DNA of 64,000 bases from JAFGGT01 sp036733165 (lineage in GTDB: Archaea; Methanobacteriota_B; Thermococci; Methanofastidiosales; NM3): positions 4,677-68,676 of the forward strand of contig DAINBB010000006.1 of NCBI GenBank assembly GCA_036733165.1, in the 5' to 3' direction. Shown here in pieces: positions 44,913 to 54,298 of the stretch. Numbering within the stretch: position 1 is the stretch's first letter; each line of letters opens with the position of its first letter. The notes under the pieces are model-generated. The model was given only the letters and a program-made list of their open reading frames with translations. It made no database searches and was not told the DNA's origin. A program made the translations under genes and the position numbers.

Positions 44913-45092
44913 ATGAGCGAACTATCCGTCAGCAAGACATATGAGGCGATATACTCCTTGATCGACATCCAAGAGATATGGCGGAGGACCCGCCCGAAGC
45001 ACGAGCTCAGCGATGAGGACAAGGAGGAGCTGGCCGGCCTGATAGCAAAGGTTAGGAATGCCATGGACAAGATAGAGGGTGAGGCGCTTTGA
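44913..45092 (+). CDS. Small protein upstream of SepCysS
   Basis: A 59-residue helical protein (SKTYEAIYSLIDIQEIWRRTRPKHELSDEDKEELAGLIAKVRNAMDKIEG). The ATG at 44913 follows GGTGAT. It overlaps the next gene's upstream start region and is co-transcribed with SepCysS. In methanogens a third component, SepCysE, bridges SepRS and SepCysS; this short protein could be a minimal counterpart, but I see no sequence proof. Confidence 0.6.
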   Translation: MSELSVSKTYEAIYSLIDIQEIWRRTRPKHELSDEDKEELAGLIAKVRNAMDKIEGEAL

Positions 45093-45109
45093 GCGATGTC
45101 GGTGACAGG

Positions 45110-46216
45110 ATGACAGAGGAGCTCTATATAAACATCAATCCGCTCCAGACCGCCGGAAGGACGTATGCCGACACGAGAAAGGCCGTTTTTTCCTGGATGG
45201 ACGGCTATGCCGTCTGCGATGCCTGCAAGGGTTCGCTGAGGACCACGGACAAGCCGCCCATACGGTCGTTCCTCTCAGAGGTGTCCGAATTTTTGGGCAT
45301 GGACGACACGATGCTCACCAACGGCGCAAGGGAGGCAAAATTCGCGGTGATACACTCGATCTGTGAGAGGGGGGACTGGATATTGGCGGACGGCAATGCC
45401 CACTACTCGACCATGGTGGCCGCGGAGAGGAACTCGATACCTGTCGAGCTGACCGAGACGACCGGGCATCCCACATACGAGGTGACGCCGAAACACTTCA
45501 TCGAGAAGATAGAGGAAGGCACGGAAAAGCACGGCAGACCTCCTGCACTGGCCGTCCTGACGCATGTCGACGGCAACTATGGGAACATCCTGGATGTCAA
45601 GGCGATATCCAAGGCCTGCCATCTCCGGGGGGTGCCGGTTCTCCTCAACACCGCCTACTCGACCGGCAGGATGCCGGTGAACGGCAAATCGCTCGGAGTG
45701 GACTTCATGGCATGCTCCGCCCACAAGTCATGGGCGACAGGAGGGGGCAATGCGGGACTGTTGGCCATAAGGGAGGAACATCTGGACAAGGTGTTGCGAT
45801 ACTCTAGGGATTATCCCATAAAACCGCTCGAGATACTTGGGTGCTCCACCAGGGGGTCCGAGGTCGTTGCCCTCATCACCGCCTTCCCACATATCGTTGA
45901 GAGGGTCAAGAACTGGGACATTGAGGTAAGGCATGCGCAATACGCGCTTAAGAGGCTTCTAGATTCAGGTGGTTTTGATCTTTTGGGGGCCATGCCGAAG
46001 AGGCATGATCTGATAGCTGTGGAGACTCCTGCATACGACGAGATAGCCAAGATGCACAAGAAGAAGGGTTATTTCCTCTCAAAGGAACTGAAGAGCAGGG
46101 GAATAATCGGCATCAAGCCCGGCAGGACAAAGAAGTTCAAGTTCTCGACATTTGGTCTAAACGACGAGCAGCTGGAATATCTTGTGGAAACCTTTATAGA
46201 CATCAAGAATATATAA
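45110..46216 (+). CDS. pscS: Sep-tRNA:Cys-tRNA synthase (SepCysS)
   Basis: A 368-residue PLP enzyme that converts O-phosphoseryl-tRNA(Cys) to cysteinyl-tRNA(Cys). Its N-terminus ININPLQTAGRTY is the family signature, followed by CDACKGS, LTNGAREAKFAVIHS, ADGNAHYSTMVAAE, THVDGNYGNILD and the PLP-lysine region FMACSAHKSWATGG. ATG at 45110 follows GGTGA and fits family starts; an in-frame TTG at 45089 is the alternative. With tRNA-Cys just upstream it marks the indirect cysteine route typical of methanogens. No SepRS gene is in the window. Confidence 0.9.
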   Translation: MTEELYININPLQTAGRTYADTRKAVFSWMDGYAVCDACKGSLRTTDKPPIRSFLSEVSEFLGMDDTMLTNGAREAKFAVIHSICERGDWILADGNAHYSTMVAAERNSIPVELTETTGHPTYEVTPKHFIEKIEEGTEKHGRPPALAVLTHVDGNYGNILDVKAISKACHLRGVPVLLNTAYSTGRMPVNGKSLGVDFMACSAHKSWATGGGNAGLLAIREEHLDKVLRYSRDYPIKPLEILGCSTRGSEVVALITAFPHIVERVKNWDIEVRHAQYALKRLLDSGGFDLLGAMPKRHDLIAVETPAYDEIAKMHKKKGYFLSKELKSRGIIGIKPGRTKKFKFSTFGLNDEQLEYLVETFIDIKNI

Positions 46217-46233
46217 TATGGACAGGTGTAAGG

Positions 46234-46842
46234 TTGAAGAAAGCTGTTGTTCTTCTCTCCGACGGCATTGATAGTCCCGTCGCTTGCCACATGGCTTTGG
46301 ACTGGGGATATGAAGTGATCGCGCTCACCTTTGACAACTATCCCTTTACCTCTCCAGTGAACCTGGAACTGGCAAAGAAACTGTTGATGAGGATAGCCGA
46401 GGAGCGTGACATTATCATAAAGTACTATATAGTAAAGAACGGCCAGAACCTAAGGAACATCATCGATTCCCTCTCCGACAGGTCGAGGTCCTACACATGC
46501 GTGATATGCAAGAGGTCGATGATCAAGCTTGCCAACGAGGTGGCCGACATCGAGGGTGCTGAAGTGATAGTGACCGGAGAGAATCTCGGGCAGGTGGCCT
46601 CCCAGACCCTTGACAACATGATAGTGATATCCAAGGCCAGCAAGAGGCATATCGTACGACCGCTCCTATGCATGGACAAGCTCGAGATAGAGAAGGTGGC
46701 CAAGGACATAGGAACATATGAGATATCCATACAGAGCAAGTCGGGATGTGGGGCAGTGCCCAAGTATCCTCAGACCAGGGCCGACAGGCTCAAGGTCGAG
46801 GAGCTTGAGAACGACATAGAGCTCATCATGGACCTTGACTAG
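46234..46842 (+). CDS. ThiI-like PP-loop sulfurtransferase domain protein
   Basis: A 202-residue stand-alone PP-loop ATPase matching the C-terminal half of ThiI. It shows LLSDGIDSPVA (ATP loop), YTCVICKRSM (the CxxC of rhodanese-free archaeal ThiI) and GENLGQVASQTLDNM. A late GCGAVPK Cys fits the third sulfur-relay Cys. The THUMP and N-terminal ferredoxin-like domains are absent. It may thiolate tRNA (s4U8) or serve another sulfur transfer. It starts with TTG after AGGTG, 17 bases after SepCysS, so the sulfur genes cluster. Confidence 0.78.
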   Translation: MKKAVVLLSDGIDSPVACHMALDWGYEVIALTFDNYPFTSPVNLELAKKLLMRIAEERDIIIKYYIVKNGQNLRNIIDSLSDRSRSYTCVICKRSMIKLANEVADIEGAEVIVTGENLGQVASQTLDNMIVISKASKRHIVRPLLCMDKLEIEKVAKDIGTYEISIQSKSGCGAVPKYPQTRADRLKVEELENDIELIMDLD

Positions 46843-47243
46843 CCCTTGGATGAGAGATATCTCACTAGGAAAGCACCAACATACAATATGAGCGTGGATG
46901 TTGCCAGATTATATAAGAATCCTATAATTGCGCTTGTCAGGATGTCTGCCTCCCCCACCCAGAACACCAATACGGTGATGAGGTATACGACCGATATCAT
47001 GGAAGCGATCTTGAAACATATTTTGAAGTCCCATATCAAGTTTTTCCTTGTTGCGAGCGGGAACAGGATGATCAGTATGTTCAATGGCTGCATCAGCGTG
47101 AGAAGACTACCGATAACAACAAAGATCGCCAACATCATGGGAGGAACTGTCTGATCAGGTTCACGTCCCTCTTTCTTTGCCTTTCTCTGTTCTCTCTTCT
47201 CTTCCCTTTTTTGCCATTTGTCCATCGATTTTCTTAGGCCCAT
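46839..47243 (-). CDS. Small membrane protein with a basic N-terminus
   Basis: A 134-residue protein. The first 30 residues are strongly charged (DKWQKREEKREQRKAKKEGRE) and are followed by about three TMs (MMLAIFVVIGSLLTLMQ, ISVVYLITVLVFWVG, AIIGFLYNLATSTLILYVGAFLV). No family is recognised. It is convergent with the ThiI-like gene and overlaps its stop. Confidence 0.5.
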   Translation of the reverse strand: MGLRKSMDKWQKREEKREQRKAKKEGREPDQTVPPMMLAIFVVIGSLLTLMQPLNILIILFPLATRKNLIWDFKICFKIASMISVVYLITVLVFWVGEADILTSAIIGFLYNLATSTLILYVGAFLVRYLSSKG

Positions 47244-47466
47244 GCCCTAAATAACGTGGCCGTATTAAAAACATTATCTGTGAATATGGCCTATTCAGAA
47301 AAATCCATATACGAATCTATATGTCATCATGAATATAAATCGGCAGTAAAATTTAAAAATCAAGGAATGATTTGGGTCTTGCAGACACAGTTTTTTATCC
47401 ACCTCCCAAAAACGTGTCTGCATTCAACATCAGTGAAGTTTATATTTTTGTAAACAGATTTTCGTT

Positions 47467-48027
47467 ATGCAGGCTGTTATTAGGACCGACGATATTGGTT
47501 TTCTTTCCGAATGGTCTCCCGAGGCCGAGAAGATCTTCAGTTTCAGGGATGGAGAGGTGACAGGGTGGTATCTTGGCATATTCATACATTCGATCGAGAA
47601 AATGCCAGATGAGAAGAGAAAGCAACTGGGGCTTGAGAACATTCTCGAGGAAGTCGTAGAAAAGGGCAAGAAGATCAGTTTCTCAACCATAAACATACGT
47701 GGCGACCTGAGGGCATTCCAAAACACCATAGAGATAGAGCCGGATGGAGAGGGCACGAAGGCAACGATAACAAAGGGAGAGGACACGCAGGAGATCATTG
47801 ACTATAATACCATGATCGACAAGTTGGACCACAGGCCAATCGCCGTCACCAGCAACAAGGGCAGGATCCTAGGGATAAACGGAAAGTTCGCCCTTATGGC
47901 AAAGGTGAACAGGATGAGGCTTCTGAACAGGCCTTTAGGACTGGCGGAAGATGCCGAAAAGATAGCATTGGGCGACATCTTCGAGACATTGGACGCGATC
48001 CTGATGGTCTGGTCCGAACAGAAGTAG
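47467..48027 (+). CDS. PAS-domain-like protein
   Basis: A 186-residue protein. Its N-terminal half (AVIRTDDIGFLSEWSPEAEKIFSFRDGEVTGWYLGIF) has the PAS opening in which a strand is followed by WSPEAEKIF. The rest is a mixed fold without a known output domain. The gene is leaderless (TATA ttatattt about 27 bases upstream). The radical SAM gene starts at the base after its stop, so the two are an operon. Confidence 0.6.
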   Translation: MQAVIRTDDIGFLSEWSPEAEKIFSFRDGEVTGWYLGIFIHSIEKMPDEKRKQLGLENILEEVVEKGKKISFSTINIRGDLRAFQNTIEIEPDGEGTKATITKGEDTQEIIDYNTMIDKLDHRPIAVTSNKGRILGINGKFALMAKVNRMRLLNRPLGLAEDAEKIALGDIFETLDAILMVWSEQK

Positions 48028-49086
48028 ATGGTAAAACTGAGGGAAAGGACTACTTTCGCCGAGATGGGTCTTGGAGGGGGCGACCTCCTCGAATCCGACA
48101 CTTGCATAGCCTGCCAGCACAGGTGTGCGCTTGGCCAGGGAAGAACTGGCATCTGCGGGGTCAGGATGATCGAGAGCGGCAGATTAAGATGCATAAGGAA
48201 CTATATATCCCACGCCAGGACGGATCCCGTAGAAAGAAAACCCATATTCCACTTCATGCCGGGGACCCAGGTGTATTCCATCGGCACGGTCGGATGCAAC
48301 TTCAGATGCGAGTTCTGTCAGAATCATGAGATCTCCATGGAGTATGTGCACTATCCAATGACATATGCACCTCCAGCGATGGTTGTGAGAATGGCCAGGT
48401 CCCGGGCCGCCGCCGGCATCGCCTTCACGTTCAACGAGCCGACGGTCAGCCTGGAGTACTGCAGGGATGTCTCAAGGCTTGCCAGGAGGAAGGGTCTTTA
48501 CACGGTCTTTGTCACGAACGGTTACCTGACACGGGAGGCCATAGACTACATAAATCCACATATCGATGCCTACATCGTCGGGATAAAGACGTTTGACAAG
48601 GACTTCTATAGGCGCTCTTGCGGAGCAGACCTCTCCAAGCTGGAAATGTCTTTGACATATCTTTCCAAGGTTGCCGACAACCTGGAGTTCTCGTACCTCG
48701 TCAGGAACGATGACAACAACATCGAAAAATTTCTCGGATTCTATCGCTCGCTCGACAGACAGGTGCCTTTGCACCTTGGCAAACTCTTTCCGGAGCACCT
48801 TTCAACAGAGACCGAGACAACAACGGAGAAACTTTTGGAATGCTACCGGATTGCAAAGGAACATGGCCTGGACTATGTATACATATCTGACCTGTACGGC
48901 TCCAGTTATGAGAACACCTATTGCCCGACATGCGGTGCATTGGTCATAGGGAGGGAAGGCTCCATAGGCGAACCTTCGATAAGCCTGCATTGCGCCGTCT
49001 ATCAGATGGTTTCAAATAGGCTCAAGGATGGCAACAGATGCCCAAGCTGCGGAAGGGATATCAATATAAGGACATCACACGGCTAG
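48028..49086 (+). CDS. amrS: AmmeMemoRadiSam system radical SAM enzyme
   Basis: A 352-residue radical SAM protein. It opens with CIACQHRCALGQGRTGICGVR and has the cluster motif GCNFRCEFCQNHEIS, then FTFNEPTVSLEY and VTNGYLTREAI, the AmrS/PflA-like layout. A C-terminal zinc-ribbon pair (CPTCG, CPSCG) is extra. It acts with Memo (12720-13580), though the chemistry is unproven. The ATG directly follows the PAS-like gene's stop. Its 3' end overlaps the convergent regulator gene by 12 bases. Confidence 0.85.
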   Translation: MVKLRERTTFAEMGLGGGDLLESDTCIACQHRCALGQGRTGICGVRMIESGRLRCIRNYISHARTDPVERKPIFHFMPGTQVYSIGTVGCNFRCEFCQNHEISMEYVHYPMTYAPPAMVVRMARSRAAAGIAFTFNEPTVSLEYCRDVSRLARRKGLYTVFVTNGYLTREAIDYINPHIDAYIVGIKTFDKDFYRRSCGADLSKLEMSLTYLSKVADNLEFSYLVRNDDNNIEKFLGFYRSLDRQVPLHLGKLFPEHLSTETETTTEKLLECYRIAKEHGLDYVYISDLYGSSYENTYCPTCGALVIGREGSIGEPSISLHCAVYQMVSNRLKDGNRCPSCGRDINIRTSHG

Positions 49087-50052
49087 GTTTATGGTGAGTT
49101 CTGACAGATTGGCACAGTGCTTCAGTATCCTGACAAAGTAATCGGTAATCTTGGCATATGCCGATATGATGTCGGTCGAATACGAGCTTTCCCCTATCTC
49201 TATGATGCTGGGCACCTTCTTCTCCTCTCCCTTCAGCTTGTCCAGGGTGTCATTGGCCTTTGTGAGGTTTTTCGTGAACACGTTCTCCGTAACATCGTTG
49301 AATATATCGAAGCATCCGTGGGAGTAATCCACGATTTCTTTCGGTATCTCCTTCTCCATATCGATGAATATCTCGAGTATGTTGATCAGATAGTCGGAAA
49401 TACGCTCTATCGACTTGATAACTGTGATGTAGGAGAGTATGTCCGTGCTCCTGTTGATTCCGACATCCTTTTGAAGCTGTGGCATCTTCAGGGCCTCTGA
49501 TAGTTCCCTTATGCCATGGAAGTAGAACTTGTCCACCTCGTCCTCGCGCGGTATTATCTCTTGCGCGAACTCCCAGTTCCCTTCCTCCAACGCCTTTATC
49601 GACTCAAGGAAGATCGAGTTTGTCAGGATTATGAGCCTTTTTATGATCTTGTCGATCTTTATCGATCCGAAGTCTATCAATGATGAGAGGACGAACTTGT
49701 TCGATGTCTCCTCGAATATCTCAATGCCAATGAGATTCTGCACCGTCTTCATCAGGCTCTTTCTGGATTCTTTAGGGATTCTGTCCTTTGACACCAGCTC
49801 TATGATGTCATAACCTTCTAGGTACTTTGATATGAGGAGCCTGTTGTTTAGCGAATCTGATTTTGTGAGGTTGATGCTGAATGTCTTCTTGATCCTTTCC
49901 TTGGACTTGGGGAATATGGTCAGCGTGCCATCCTCGTTGGTCTCCACCCCAAGGTAATTTCCCTTCGAGAGACCCGTTTTCTTTATCCAATCCCGGGGCA
50001 GAGACACGATGTACGAGTTTCCGCCCGTTATCTGCACTTTTCTTTGTTCCAT
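49075..50052 (-). CDS. Phosphate uptake regulator (AbrB domain plus PhoU)
   Basis: A 325-residue regulator. The N-terminal SpoVT-AbrB-type domain (RKVQITGGNSYIVSLPRDWIKKTGL) can bind DNA. The rest is a PhoU-like pair of helical bundles (DEVDKFYFHGIRELSEAL, TVIKSIERISDYLINIL, ITDYFVRILKHC). It lies divergently next to pstS-pstC-pstA-pstB-phoU and probably controls that operon by phosphate. ATG at 50052; a GTG at 50061 is in frame. Confidence 0.8.
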   Translation of the reverse strand: MEQRKVQITGGNSYIVSLPRDWIKKTGLSKGNYLGVETNEDGTLTIFPKSKERIKKTFSINLTKSDSLNNRLLISKYLEGYDIIELVSKDRIPKESRKSLMKTVQNLIGIEIFEETSNKFVLSSLIDFGSIKIDKIIKRLIILTNSIFLESIKALEEGNWEFAQEIIPREDEVDKFYFHGIRELSEALKMPQLQKDVGINRSTDILSYITVIKSIERISDYLINILEIFIDMEKEIPKEIVDYSHGCFDIFNDVTENVFTKNLTKANDTLDKLKGEEKKVPSIIEIGESSYSTDIISAYAKITDYFVRILKHCANLSELTINLAV

Positions 50053-50222
50053 AGGTTTCACTAAGATTCTTCATTCATTTATATTTATTTATTATTATAA
50101 ATATAAATAATCTATATTATATTTACATTTATATATTTTTCTACATATATATATTCTAATTCGATAACATATTTATTTTGCCCATTTTAATCAAAATCAC
50201 CTTTTCAAAGGGGTGTTATGTT

Positions 50223-51053
50223 TTGAACAAGAAATTTAGCTTAGTGATCATTGGCACATTGGTGTTTTCCATGCTCGCCGGATGCATATCTGGCGATGGA
50301 GAGGAAAGCACGGATGGATTGACAGGAACCTTGGCCATTGCGGGGTCAACGACCGTGCAACCCATAGCATCGGCGGCTGCGGACATCTTCATGTCACTTC
50401 ACTCTGGTGTCACCGTGACAGTACAGGGTGGGGGTTCAGGAACCGGTGTTACCCAGGTCGGTCAGGGAGTCGTGGACATAGGCAACGCTTCCAGGGATGT
50501 CAAGAGCAGTGAGTACGAGGAGTATCCGGGCTTGGTCGCGACCGCGATAGCGGCGGACGGAGTTGTCGTTGTGGTCAACCCAGACAATCCGGTAACGAGC
50601 CTTACGATGGAAGAGATTGCGAAGATCTTCACAGGCGAGATAACCAACTGGTCGGAAGTGGGCGGCGAGGATGAAGAGATCGTCGTAGTGATACGCGAGG
50701 ACGGTTCAGGCACAAGGTCCACCTTCGAGGAATTGGTCCACAAGGACGTAGACCCAACGGACGAGGCTCTTCAGAAGCCATCCAACGGGGCACTAAAGAC
50801 TACCGTGGCAGAGACGCCGAACGCCATTGGATACATAGGCCTCGGATACGTTGACAGCACAGTGCAGATGGTGGAGGTTGACGGCGTCGTGGCCAGCGAG
50901 TCCACGATTCTTGACGGCACATACCCAATCTCAAGAAATCTCTACATGATAACGAACGGCGAGCCTACAGGTCTTGCAAAAGCTTTCATCGACTTCATTC
51001 TCAGTGACGAGGGCCAGGAGATAGTCGAGGAAGAAGGATTCATAAAATTGTAG
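50223..51053 (+). CDS. pstS: Phosphate ABC transporter substrate-binding lipoprotein
   Basis: A 276-residue lipoprotein. A signal peptide ends in a lipobox LAGC; then come IAGSTTVQPIASAAADIF (phosphate-binding loop), GSGTGVTQVGQGVVDIGNASRDV and REDGSGTRSTFEELV. It captures phosphate outside the membrane. The start is TTG at 50223 after AGGGGTG; the ATG at 50218 is out of frame. First gene of the pst operon. Confidence 0.92.
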   Translation: MNKKFSLVIIGTLVFSMLAGCISGDGEESTDGLTGTLAIAGSTTVQPIASAAADIFMSLHSGVTVTVQGGGSGTGVTQVGQGVVDIGNASRDVKSSEYEEYPGLVATAIAADGVVVVVNPDNPVTSLTMEEIAKIFTGEITNWSEVGGEDEEIVVVIREDGSGTRSTFEELVHKDVDPTDEALQKPSNGALKTTVAETPNAIGYIGLGYVDSTVQMVEVDGVVASESTILDGTYPISRNLYMITNGEPTGLAKAFIDFILSDEGQEIVEEEGFIKL

Positions 51054-51084
51054 AATTCTTCTTTTTTATATTTTAATGGGTGCC

Positions 51085-51957
51085 ATGATGAAACGCGAAT
51101 ACAATGAGAAAGCAGTGAGAAGTCTTCTACTGGTATTTGCATTTTTTTCAATGATAATCATATTCCTGATCATATTATTTCTCTTCAAGGAAGGTCTTGA
51201 AGCTTTTTCATACACAAATATATTCGAATTCCTGACAGGTACGGACTGGGTGCCAAAAGATGATGTCTATGGTGCCGCACCATTTATAATCAGTTCTCTG
51301 TTCGTTACGGCTGGGGCCATATTGATAGCGGTCCCCGTGGGTCTATTGACGGCAATATTCATGGCAGAGATAGCACCCAATCCTATCAGGGAGATTATAA
51401 AGCCCGCCATAGAGCTTCTGGCGGGGATACCCTCCGTAATCTATGGTCTCTTTGGGATGATCATAATAGTCAAGTACATCAGGATAACACTTGACATACC
51501 TAGCGGAGAGACGATATTGGCAGGCTCGGTCATACTTGCGATAATGATACTTCCTACGGTCATCTCGATATCTGAGGATGCCATCAGACAGGTGCCTAGG
51601 GCCTACAAGGAAGGTTCCTTGGCCCTTGGCGCCACACATTGGGAGTCGATAAGGCGCATCATAGTGCCTTCGGCGAGTTCCGGCATCATGGCATCCATAA
51701 TACTCGGGGTTGGCAGGGCCATAGGCGAGACCATGGCGGTGGTGCTCGTTGTGGGCAATGTTGAGAAGATACCCACAAGCTTTCTGGATGCCGGCGAACC
51801 AATGACCTCAACAATCCTTCTCGAGATGGGGGAGGCGGCCGTCGGTTCGGTACATTACCATTCGATATTTGCATTGGGCATATTCCTCTTCGTCATGGTG
51901 ATGGTCCTGAACATGGTGTCCAACATATGGCTTGGAAGGGGTGTTAGGAATGGATAG
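51085..51957 (+). CDS. pstC: Phosphate ABC transporter permease PstC
   Basis: A 290-residue permease with six TMs. The EAA-like coupling loop is EDAIRQVPRAYKEGSLALGATHWESI, and GVGRAIGETMAVVLVVGN is a PstC signature. ATG at 51085 follows GGGTG; several upstream in-frame codons exist. Its stop overlaps the pstA start by 8 bases. Confidence 0.9.
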   Translation: MMKREYNEKAVRSLLLVFAFFSMIIIFLIILFLFKEGLEAFSYTNIFEFLTGTDWVPKDDVYGAAPFIISSLFVTAGAILIAVPVGLLTAIFMAEIAPNPIREIIKPAIELLAGIPSVIYGLFGMIIIVKYIRITLDIPSGETILAGSVILAIMILPTVISISEDAIRQVPRAYKEGSLALGATHWESIRRIIVPSASSGIMASIILGVGRAIGETMAVVLVVGNVEKIPTSFLDAGEPMTSTILLEMGEAAVGSVHYHSIFALGIFLFVMVMVLNMVSNIWLGRGVRNG

Positions 51958-52780
51958 GCACACCAAGGACAAGGCGATGAAGGGTGTTTTGTGGGGTTTT
52001 GCCCTTCTCACGATAGCCGTCCTTACCATCATCATAGGATTCATCGTGATAAAGGGCGCACCCGCGATCAGCTGGGAGTTCCTTACCGAGAATCCATTGC
52101 GTTCCGGACGTGAGGGGGGCATCTTCCCAGCAATAGTCGGTACAATATACTTGGCGGGCCTGGCAGTGCTTGTCGCGACCCCGATAGGTGTGGGGGGAGC
52201 ACTTTATCTCACTGAGTTTACCAAAGAGGGCAGGGTCACGAAACTGATAAGATTTGGGGCGGACACGCTCAATGGCGTCCCATCGATAATCTTTGGTCTT
52301 TTTGGTTTTTCCTTCCTTGTTTATTACTTGGGCTTCGGTGTCAGTATACTGTCTGGAGGGCTCACGCTGGCCTTCATGATACTCCCAACGATCTTCAGGA
52401 CCTCTGAGGAGGCGATAAGGGCGGTCCCGCGATGGGACAAGGAGGGAAGCTACGCCCTCGGGGCGACCAAGCTACAGACGATATGGAAGGTGGTCATACC
52501 CCAGTCCATATCTGGGATAGTGACCGGCATCATCCTGGGCCTTGGCAGGGCGGCCGGCGAAACCGCCCCAATAATATTCACAGCGGCGATATTGAATCCA
52601 ATAATGCCAGATTCCATAATGCAACCCACAATGGCGCTATCGGCCCATCTTTACACCCTGACCTCAGAGGGGATCTCGATGGAGAACGCCTTTGGAACGG
52701 CATTGGTCCTTATAGTAATGATTTTGGTGTTCAACTTCGCAGTTTCGTTCATCAGAAGGAGGAAAGCCATCAGGCGGTGA
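51950..52780 (+). CDS. pstA: Phosphate ABC transporter permease PstA
   Basis: A 276-residue six-TM permease. It shows GADTLNGVPSIIFGLFGFSFLV, the coupling loop EEAIRAVPRWDKEGSYALGATKLQTI and GLGRAAGETAPIIFTA, diagnostic for PstA. ATG at 51950 lies after GGGGTG inside the pstC end. Confidence 0.9.
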   Translation: MDRHTKDKAMKGVLWGFALLTIAVLTIIIGFIVIKGAPAISWEFLTENPLRSGREGGIFPAIVGTIYLAGLAVLVATPIGVGGALYLTEFTKEGRVTKLIRFGADTLNGVPSIIFGLFGFSFLVYYLGFGVSILSGGLTLAFMILPTIFRTSEEAIRAVPRWDKEGSYALGATKLQTIWKVVIPQSISGIVTGIILGLGRAAGETAPIIFTAAILNPIMPDSIMQPTMALSAHLYTLTSEGISMENAFGTALVLIVMILVFNFAVSFIRRRKAIRR

Positions 52781-52787
52781 GAAATCC

Positions 52788-53540
52788 ATGGTCAGAATGG
52801 AAATAAAAGATCTGAATCTCTGGTATGGGAACTTCCATGCCCTCAAGGACATAAACATGAACATATACAAGAACAAGGTCACGGCCTTCATAGGCCCGTC
52901 GGGATGTGGCAAGTCCACCCTCATCCGCTGTCTTAACAGGATGAACGACCTCATAGACACCGTAAGGATCACAGGGGAGGTCACTTTGGGCGGAAAGAAC
53001 ATATACGACAAGGACATCGACGTCGTCAAGCTCAGGAAGGACGTGGGCATGGTGTTCCAGAAACCAAACCCGTTCCCCATGAGCATCCATGACAACATAG
53101 CTTATGGTCCAAGACTCCATGGAATTAAGGACAAGAGAAAGCTTGATGAGGTAGTGGAAAGCAATCTTAAGGGGGCGGCATTGTGGGATGAGGTAAAGGA
53201 CATTTTGGGCCAGAACGCAATGTCGATCTCAGGCGGGCAGCAGCAGAGGCTTTGCATAGCCAGATGCCTTGCCGTCGGGCCGGAAGTGATACTTTTCGAC
53301 GAACCTTGTTCTGCCCTTGACCCAATTTCCACAGGAAAGATAGAGGACCTTATCACACAGTTGAAAAGGGATTACACCATAGTCATAGTAACACACAACA
53401 TGCAGCAGGCCGCCAGGATCAGCGACTTCACAGGTTACTTCTATCTGGGCAGTCTGATGGAGTTCAACAAGACCAAGAAGATATTCACGAATCCCGACAA
53501 CCCGCAGACCGAGAAGTACATAACAGGCAAGTTTGGATAG
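52788..53540 (+). CDS. pstB: Phosphate ABC transporter ATPase PstB
   Basis: A 250-residue ATPase. It has Walker A GPSGCGKST, the PstB-specific RCLNRMNDLI, signature SISGGQQQRLCIARC, Walker B VILFDEPCSALDP and switch His VTHNMQQA. Start ATG follows GGTGAG. It energises PstCA. Confidence 0.95.
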   Translation: MVRMEIKDLNLWYGNFHALKDINMNIYKNKVTAFIGPSGCGKSTLIRCLNRMNDLIDTVRITGEVTLGGKNIYDKDIDVVKLRKDVGMVFQKPNPFPMSIHDNIAYGPRLHGIKDKRKLDEVVESNLKGAALWDEVKDILGQNAMSISGGQQQRLCIARCLAVGPEVILFDEPCSALDPISTGKIEDLITQLKRDYTIVIVTHNMQQAARISDFTGYFYLGSLMEFNKTKKIFTNPDNPQTEKYITGKFG

Positions 53541-53550
53541 GTGAGATGAA

Positions 53551-54201
53551 ATGACCCGTGACAAATATATCAAGCAATTGGATGATGTTAGGAAGCTCAC
53601 GATAAGCATGGGCAACAAGGCGGAGGAACTTGTTAGAGATTCGGTGAGGGCCTTGGAGTCCCAGGATGCCGAACTGTCCCAGCAGATCATCGACCGCGAC
53701 AAGGAGGTGGATGAGATGTTCCTTGAACTGGAGGCCAAGGTGATAAAGGTCATAGCCACCCAGGCGCCTGTGGCGTCCGATTTGAGACTGCTGCTGACGG
53801 CGCTCAAGAACGCGACCGACGTGGAGCGCGTCGGAGACTTCGCGAAGGACATAGCGATGGTCACTATTGAGCTCAAGGACGACAAGTACTTCACCAAGCT
53901 CATCATGATACCTAAGATGGCCGAGATAACGCTCAAGATGGTGAGGGAGGCGTTGCAGTCGTTCGATGAGGGGAACGTTGCCCTCGCGAAGAACGTGCAT
54001 GAACAGGACGATGTCGTGGATGAGATATTTTCCAGACTTTTCAGGACGCTCACGACCTTCGTGATGGAGAATCCAAAGAACATAAGCCAGGCGCTCAGGC
54101 TCATGCTGGTCGCAAGGCATCTCGAGCGCATAGCCGACCACGCGGTTAACATCGCGAACAGGACGGTCTACCTCATGGAAGGGGAGATTGGGTACATCTG
54201 A
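53551..54201 (+). CDS. phoU: Phosphate transport regulator PhoU
   Basis: A 216-residue two-bundle helical protein. The repeated metal motifs are IDRDKEVDEMFLELE and HEQDDVVDEIFSRL, with DVERVGDFAKDIA and HLERIADHAVNIA. It closes the pst operon, 10 bases after pstB with GGTGAG before the ATG. It limits phosphate uptake. Confidence 0.92.
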   Translation: MTRDKYIKQLDDVRKLTISMGNKAEELVRDSVRALESQDAELSQQIIDRDKEVDEMFLELEAKVIKVIATQAPVASDLRLLLTALKNATDVERVGDFAKDIAMVTIELKDDKYFTKLIMIPKMAEITLKMVREALQSFDEGNVALAKNVHEQDDVVDEIFSRLFRTLTTFVMENPKNISQALRLMLVARHLERIADHAVNIANRTVYLMEGEIGYI

Positions 54202-54298
54202 CCCTTCCGTTTCCTTTCTTTTTTACATTCCCTTCATCATGTTCTCATCATGGAACTTCCTTGAGGATACAAAAAAAGATATGAAAAATGCACGCTTT

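Noticed and set aside
53229..54152. 307-residue minus-strand frame
   Set aside because: It is Ser/Leu-rich antisense of pstB and phoU; both sense genes are unambiguous.
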